A stretch of DNA of 10,138 nucleotides, taken from the NCBI GenBank assembly GCA_902806105.1, contig CADCVI010000101.1:1-10138 (forward strand), written 5' to 3'. A program made the translations under genes and the position numbers. This DNA comes from an uncultured Rubrobacteraceae bacterium. GTDB lineage: Bacteria; Actinomycetota; Rubrobacteria; Rubrobacterales; Rubrobacteraceae. The notes under the pieces were generated by a model. The model did no database searches, was not told the origin of the DNA, and saw only the letters and a program-made list of their open reading frames with translations. Within the stretch, counting starts at the first letter, position 1, and the number at the start of each line of letters is the position of its first letter. Positions 5,927-10,138 of the stretch are shown here, one piece after another.

Positions 5927-5952
5927 GGCTCGACGACCGGGTCGACCGAGCC
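5927..5952 (-). promoter_or_regulatory. 5' hairpin directly upstream of the small-peptide ribosome site
   Basis: A 26-base imperfect palindrome: outer arms GGCTCG/CGAGCC (6 bp), a small internal asymmetry, then 4 more pairs (CGAC/GTCG) closing on a 3-base loop. On the minus strand its 3' arm ends exactly where AGGAGG begins (5921-5926), so folding could gate access to the first start, or it could be the end of the dnaE transcript (there is no T tract). Confidence 0.45.
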
Positions 5953-6025
5953 CCGAAGGTACCATCTGGCCGAACGGACGCCAACCGGCCTCATCGATCA
6001 GTTGTAAGGTCTTCGAGCACCCGGG

Positions 6026-6078
6026 GGCCGGAGTCGACTCCTGGCCGCGGGAACCTGCGGGTGAAACACGGTTCCGCG
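6026..6078. repeat. Two adjacent inverted repeats in the dnaE-to-small-peptide gap
   Basis: The first is a perfect 12-bp palindrome GGAGTCGACTCC (6030-6041) extended by GGCC arms with one bulged base (6026-6046). The second pairs GGAACC (6050-6055) with GGTTCC (6070-6075) and extends by three more pairs past a bulged base (6046-6048 with 6076-6078). Neither is followed by a T run on either strand, so they are not standard terminators. They could be a structured 3' end of the dnaE mRNA, part of a leader, or protein-binding sites. Confidence 0.45.
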
Positions 6079-6163
6079 CCGCCCCCGAAAACCTGTGCCA
6101 CAAGGAAGGCGCCCGAGCCGTAAGGACGGCGGACGGACACCTTCACCTCTCCAGAGAGCGCCC

Positions 6164-9100
6164 CTACCCGACCTGCTCCATGGCCGCCTCTTCCGGTGCT
6201 GCGCGCCTAGTCTGGCCCCGCCGGATGGTGCTTATGCAGCGGGGGCCGAGGATCTGCTTGAGCTCGGCGTGGAGGTCTGAGGAGTCGTCGACACCCGCGA
6301 TCTGCTCCTCCAGCACCCCGTCGCCCGAGACGAGAAACAGCGGGCTTCCGCCGGAGTGCTGCCCGATAATCTTGAAGGCCTCCCTAGCCTTCTGGCGCGA
6401 GAGCCCGACGAACTCCTCGGCGTAGAGGTACAAAGGATCGGGGCCGGGTTCGAGGTGCAGCTCTTCTAGCTCCAGCGCCACTACGCGCGGGATGCCTTCC
6501 TTGCGCTCCACGCGCCCCTTGACCTTCAGGATGGCGTCCTCGCGCACGCAGTCGGCGCACTTGGCGAAGACCCTCGGGAAGACCATGACCTCCGCGAGAC
6601 CCCGCGTGTCGTCGAGCTGGAGCATCGCCATCACGTCGCCCTTGCGCGTCGTGTTGCGCCGCACGCTCGTCGCGAGGCCGCCGACCCACACGACAGCCCC
6701 GTCGCGGCAGTGGTCGAGGTCGGAGACCGTGGTGTCGATGTGCCTCTTGAGCTTGTGGGCCACCGGCCGCAGGGGATGGTCGGAGACGTAGAGGCCGAGG
6801 ACCTCTTTCTCCCACTCCAGCATCCCGCGCCGGTCGTCCTCGGCGGCGGAGATCACGGGCCGCGCCGGGGCGATCTCCGCCGCGTCGAACATGCAGAACT
6901 GGTCGGCGTTGGCTTCTTTCAGGCTCTTCTGCGCGAGCTCTACGGCCTTCTCGTGGACCTCGACCATCGCTACCCGCGAAGCCCCCGTCCAGTCGAAGGC
7001 ACCGCACTTTATTAGCGCCTCGAGGGTGCGCTTGTTGTAAGTCTTCGGGTCCACCCGCTCGCAGAAGTCGAAGATGTCCTCGAATGGTCCGGCTTCCCTG
7101 GCGGCGATGATGGCCTCGACGCAAGAGCTCCCGACGTTCTTGACGGCTGAGAGCCCGAACCGGATCGTCCCCCCGACCACGGTGAAGCGGTGACCGCTCT
7201 CGTTGACGTCGGGTGGCAGGACCTCGATGCTCATAGCCCGCGCCTCCGCGACGTACTGGGGCACCCTGTCCTTGGTGTTCATCACGCTGCTCATGAGCGC
7301 GGCCATGTACGCCTCGGGGTAGTGGGCCTTTAGGTAGCCGGTCTGGAACGCGAGGAAGGAGTAGCACGCCGAGTGGCTCTTGTTGAAGGAGTAGCCCCCG
7401 GCCTTCTCCATCCAGTTCCACAGCTCCTCGGCGATCTCCGAGGAGACCTCGCTCGCCGCGCACCCTTCCATGAACTTGTCCTTGAGCGTCGCCAGCATCT
7501 TGGCGTTCTTCTTGCCGATGGCCTTGCGGAGCGTGTCGGCCTCGCCGGGCGTGAAGCCGCCCAGGGTCTTTGAGATCTCCATGAGCTGCTCCTGGTAGGC
7601 GGCGACCCCGTAGGTCGGCTCCAGGATGTGCTTTACGCGCTCGTCGGGGTACTTCACGCTTTCGGGGTCGTGCTTGCCCCGCTTGAAGTTCGGGATGTAG
7701 TCCATCGGACCGGGGCGGTACAGCGCGTTCAGGGCCACGAGGTCGTCGAAGCGGTCCGGGCGGACCTCCTGGAGCATCCGCTGCATCCCACCGGACTCGA
7801 ACTGGAAGACCCCGAAGGTATCGCCCCGGGTGAAGAGCTTGAGCGTCTCCGCGTCGTCGAGCGGGATGCTGCCTATGTCCACCTCCTCGCCGGTAGTCTC
7901 CTTGATGGTGGCCAGCGTCTCCTCGATGACGTCGAGGTTGCGCAAGCCCAGGAAGTCCACCTTGAGGAGCCCGAGGGCCTCGACGTCGCTCATGGGGTGC
8001 TGGACCATGATCTCGCCCTTGGAGCCCTTCTGGAGCGGCACGATGTCCGTCAGGCTCTCCTCGGAGATCACGACGCCCGCGGCGTGGATGGAGGCGTGGC
8101 GCGAGAACCCCTCTATGTTGAACGCGATGTCCAGGATGTCCTTGGCCCCGGCGTTCCCATCGACAAACTGGAGCATCTCCCGCGCCGCCCCCGGATGCTT
8201 CTCGCCGGGGACGTAGATCCCGTCCTCGTTCTTCGCCAGCACGTCGCGCAGCCCCGTCCCGACGGGCTTCTCGGGGATAAACTTGGCGAGCTTGTCCGTC
8301 GCGTCGTAGGGATACTGGAAGACGCGCCCCGCGTCTCGTATCGCCGCGCGCGCCCCGAGCGTCCCGAAGGTGATGATCTGGGCGACGTGCTCGTGGCCGC
8401 CGTACTTCTCCGTGACGTAGCGCATCACCTCGGCGCGCCCGTGGACGGAGAAGTCGATGTCGACGTCGGGCATGTTTATGCGGTCGGGGTTCAGGAAGCG
8501 CTCGAAGAGCAGCGAGTACTTGAGGGGATCCAGGTCCGTGATCTCCAGCGCGTACGCCACGATGGACCCCGCCGCCGATCCGCGACCCGGCCCCACCGCT
8601 ATCTTCTGATCCTTCGCGTACTTCACGAAGTCCCACACGATCAGGAAGTAGTCCGCGAACCCCATCTTCCCGATGGTCGAGAGCTCGAACTCCAGCCTCT
8701 GGCGTACCTCGGGGCTCTCGGCCCGTGCCCCGTAGCGCAGCTTGAGCCCCTCCTCGCACCTCTCCAGGAGGTACTCGTCGGCCGTGTAGCCTTCGGGCTT
8801 GGGGAAGTTCGGCAGCCGGGTCTTCCCAAGCTCGATCCCCGGATCCTCGATGCTCTCGACGACCTTCAGGGTATTCGCAAGCGCGTCGGGGTGGTTCGGG
8901 AAGAGCCTCTCCATCTCCTCGACAGGCTTGACGTAGAACTCCTCGCCGGAGAAGCGCATGCGATTCGGGTCGGCGTGGAACTTGCCCGTCCCGATGCACA
9001 GCAGGACGTCGTGCATCCTCGCGTCGGAGCGCGAGGTGTAGTGGGAATCGTTCGTGGCGACGAGCGGGATGTGCGTGTCCTTGTGGAGCTTTATCAAGCC

Positions 9101-9655
9101 CTCGTTGACGCGCTTCTGCTCCGGGATCTCCAGGTGGTCCTGCATCTCCAGGTAGACCGCGTCGAAGATCTCGCCGTACTCCATCACGAGCCTGCGCGCC
9201 TCGTCGAGGCGGCCCTCGAGGATGCGGGTCGGTACCTCGGCGGAGAGGCATCCCGAGAGGCAGATCAGGCCCTTCCCGTGCCGCCTCAGCATCTCCATGT
9301 CAACGCGCGGCTTGTAGTAGAAGCCCTCCAGAAAGCCGGAGGTCGAGAGCTTCATCAGGTTCTTGTAGCCCTCGGCGGTGCGCGCGAGCAGCGTGAGGTG
9401 GTAGTACTTCGCCCGGCTCCGATCGTGCCGGTCGGCGGTCACGTAGACCTCGCAGCCGAGGATCGGCTTGATCCCGGCCTTCGTCGCCTCCTGGTAGAAC
9501 TTCACGGTGCCGTACATGACCCCGTGGTCCGTGAGCGCGATGCCGGGCATGTTCTGCTCTTTCGCGAAGGCGACGAGGTCCTTGATCCTGCTCGCCCCGT
9601 CCAGCATCGAATACTCGGAATGGCAGTGCAGGTGCGCGAAAGGCGTGACCGACAA
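6164..9655 (-). CDS. dnaE: DNA polymerase III alpha subunit (replicative polymerase)
   Basis: The catalytic subunit of the chromosomal replicase, 1163 residues from TTG 9655. The PHP domain (about 1-270) keeps the metal ligands of exonuclease-active members: HLHCHSEYS (His8, His10), DH 43-44, Glu69, His86, Cys136, Asp203 and His205. The polymerase core shows GPGRGSAAGSIVAYALEITD (355-374), MPDVDIDF (Asp399, Asp401) and KVDFLGLRNL (Asp567), matching the E. coli catalytic Asp triad. A QFCMF clamp-binding motif is at 919-923, the helix-hairpin-helix region lies just before it, the OB fold is at about 988-1064, and a C-terminal tau-binding-like domain follows. I prefer TTG 9655 because GGGGAGGAG stands about 6 bases upstream of it and homologues begin right at this point. 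ATG 9727 or 9733 would add 24-26 low-complexity residues. It is transcribed from the promoter at 9748-9777. Confidence 0.97.
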   Translation of the reverse strand: MSVTPFAHLHCHSEYSMLDGASRIKDLVAFAKEQNMPGIALTDHGVMYGTVKFYQEATKAGIKPILGCEVYVTADRHDRSRAKYYHLTLLARTAEGYKNLMKLSTSGFLEGFYYKPRVDMEMLRRHGKGLICLSGCLSAEVPTRILEGRLDEARRLVMEYGEIFDAVYLEMQDHLEIPEQKRVNEGLIKLHKDTHIPLVATNDSHYTSRSDARMHDVLLCIGTGKFHADPNRMRFSGEEFYVKPVEEMERLFPNHPDALANTLKVVESIEDPGIELGKTRLPNFPKPEGYTADEYLLERCEEGLKLRYGARAESPEVRQRLEFELSTIGKMGFADYFLIVWDFVKYAKDQKIAVGPGRGSAAGSIVAYALEITDLDPLKYSLLFERFLNPDRINMPDVDIDFSVHGRAEVMRYVTEKYGGHEHVAQIITFGTLGARAAIRDAGRVFQYPYDATDKLAKFIPEKPVGTGLRDVLAKNEDGIYVPGEKHPGAAREMLQFVDGNAGAKDILDIAFNIEGFSRHASIHAAGVVISEESLTDIVPLQKGSKGEIMVQHPMSDVEALGLLKVDFLGLRNLDVIEETLATIKETTGEEVDIGSIPLDDAETLKLFTRGDTFGVFQFESGGMQRMLQEVRPDRFDDLVALNALYRPGPMDYIPNFKRGKHDPESVKYPDERVKHILEPTYGVAAYQEQLMEISKTLGGFTPGEADTLRKAIGKKNAKMLATLKDKFMEGCAASEVSSEIAEELWNWMEKAGGYSFNKSHSACYSFLAFQTGYLKAHYPEAYMAALMSSVMNTKDRVPQYVAEARAMSIEVLPPDVNESGHRFTVVGGTIRFGLSAVKNVGSSCVEAIIAAREAGPFEDIFDFCERVDPKTYNKRTLEALIKCGAFDWTGASRVAMVEVHEKAVELAQKSLKEANADQFCMFDAAEIAPARPVISAAEDDRRGMLEWEKEVLGLYVSDHPLRPVAHKLKRHIDTTVSDLDHCRDGAVVWVGGLATSVRRNTTRKGDVMAMLQLDDTRGLAEVMVFPRVFAKCADCVREDAILKVKGRVERKEGIPRVVALELEELHLEPGPDPLYLYAEEFVGLSRQKAREAFKIIGQHSGGSPLFLVSGDGVLEEQIAGVDDSSDLHAELKQILGPRCISTIRRGQTRRAAPEEAAMEQVG

Positions 9656-9747
9656 AGAACTCCTCCCCTTCTTCTCTGAGGCAGCGGCGGAACCCTTGAA
9701 GGCCCCGCCATTCGCCCGTTCTCCCATGAACATCCTCGACGTGAAGC

Positions 9748-9777
9748 ACTATACGGAGGAGAAGGAGAGCCTGTCTA
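9748..9777 (-). promoter_or_regulatory. Promoter of dnaE
   Basis: Minus strand TAGACA (9772-9777), an 18-base spacer, TATAGT (9748-9753): each hexamer is 5/6 to consensus. Transcription would begin near 9741. This leaves an 86-base leader to TTG 9655, or almost none to ATG 9733 and ATG 9727. Confidence 0.6.
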
Positions 9778-9825
9778 GCTCAAGCTCTACCTAAACTTGA
9801 GACACCATTTGCAGCACTTTTCGCG

Positions 9826-9856
9826 ACAAAGCCGCCAGCTATCGGCCTCCGGCGGC
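9826..9856 (-). terminator. Weak intrinsic terminator after the right-edge gene
   Basis: On the minus strand GCCGCC (9851-9856) pairs with GGCGGC (9831-9836) across a 14-base loop, followed by TTTGT (9826-9830). It stands between the stop at 9951 and the dnaE promoter, where a terminator would be expected, but the loop is long and the T run short. Confidence 0.35.
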
Positions 9857-9950
9857 CAGACGCAGGGCAGGCGCGGCGAACGGGCTGGCGAAAACGGCTG
9901 GAACGGTTAAAGGGGACTACGAAGGTGAGCTTTGCGTTCGGGCCGGGCGG

Positions 9951-10138
9951 CTAGTCCTGCTTCGGCTGGTCGCCGGCGGCCGGGGGATGGAAGTCGACGT
10001 CCTGCTCGTTCCAGGCGAGCCACGAGAGAGCGGCCTTGGCGCTGAGGACGGCGAACAGGACCGCGAAAGGACCGTTCTCGAGATCGTGGAGCCACGCCGT
10101 GTGGACGACGAGGCCGGCGGAGACGGAGATGGCCGCGA
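9951..10138 (-). CDS. C-terminal end of an unidentified membrane protein (partial)
   Basis: The frame is open from the right edge to TAG 9951-9953, giving the last 61 residues. Two hydrophobic stretches, AAISVSAGLVV and FAVLFAVLSAKAALSWLAW, are separated by a short acidic loop (HDLENG). They are followed by a polar, Pro-rich tail (QDVDFHPPAAGDQPKQD) that should be cytoplasmic or extracytoplasmic. That arrangement is what one sees at the end of small multi-span membrane proteins. I do not recognise a family. Codon usage (C/G at third positions) fits a real gene. A candidate terminator follows at 9826-9856, so it is likely a separate unit from dnaE. Confidence 0.6.
   Translation of the reverse strand, partial: AAISVSAGLVVHTAWLHDLENGPFAVLFAVLSAKAALSWLAWNEQDVDFHPPAAGDQPKQD

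Noticed and set aside
5721..6425. Plus-strand open frame over the dnaE-aminotransferase gap (234 codons)
   Set aside because: It runs into the certain dnaE coding region on the opposite strand, has no recognisable motif and mixed composition, and crosses the terminator and small-gene signals of the minus strand.
6384..9251. Long open frame in a second minus-strand frame inside dnaE (955 codons)
   Set aside because: Arg/Gly/Ala/Pro-rich shadow typical of frame-shifted high-GC coding DNA; the real frame carries all DnaE motifs.
7628..9679. Long open frame on the plus strand opposite dnaE (683 codons)
   Set aside because: The mirror of a GC-rich coding gene: its residues are biased to Val/Leu/Asp/Arg/His, it shows no domain motif, and dnaE on the other strand is certain.
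1..10138. CRISPR arrays, insertion sequences, attachment sites, phage genes
   Set aside because: No spaced direct repeats, transposase or integrase motifs, or tRNA-adjacent repeats were seen anywhere in the window.

Overview
The window is high-GC bacterial DNA with GTG and TTG starts, GGAGG-type ribosome sites and an actinobacterial style of DnaE (intact PHP domain, QFCMF clamp motif). The overall look is that of a Rubrobacter-like actinomycete. This is an inference from protein style; there is no rRNA here to settle it.

Left part (1-1400, all minus strand): a one-carbon/tetrahydrofolate transcription unit. A good sigma70-type promoter (1366-1394) with a 19-bp inverted-repeat operator just downstream (1330-1348) leads into the wreck of a GcvT-like aminomethyltransferase/demethylase gene, of which only the frameshifted C-terminal part remains. 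Next come an apparently intact methylenetetrahydrofolate reductase gene (57-989) and the first 16 codons of a gene that looks like formate-tetrahydrofolate ligase (1-50). A GcvT-like + MetF + Fhs order is typical of THF-dependent demethylation.

Middle part (1569-5646): a small cysteine-based dual-specificity-type phosphatase and methionine sulfoxide reductase MsrB (both minus). Divergent from msrB is a plus-strand two-gene operon of a class IV aminotransferase-fold protein and a P-loop sulfotransferase-like protein, overlapping by 8 bases. A stand-alone class I/II PLP aminotransferase (2-aminoadipate transaminase/MocR-like, minus) converges on it, 8 bases away.

Right part (5700-10138, all minus): the replicative DNA polymerase III alpha subunit (dnaE) with a strong promoter, and at the right edge the C-terminal end of an unidentified membrane protein. 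Between dnaE and the class I/II aminotransferase lies a tiny gene for a 28- or 33-residue single-span membrane peptide. It has two in-frame starts, each with a Shine-Dalgarno, a 5' hairpin directly against the first Shine-Dalgarno, and its own intrinsic terminator.

The most interesting items are this tiny membrane-peptide unit; the aminotransferase/sulfotransferase pair, whose aminotransferase seems to lack the usual PLP lysine and glutamate and whose partners are, from memory, fused in plants; and the gutted GcvT-like gene still sitting behind an intact promoter and operator. No tRNA, rRNA, CRISPR array, insertion sequence or phage gene was seen.
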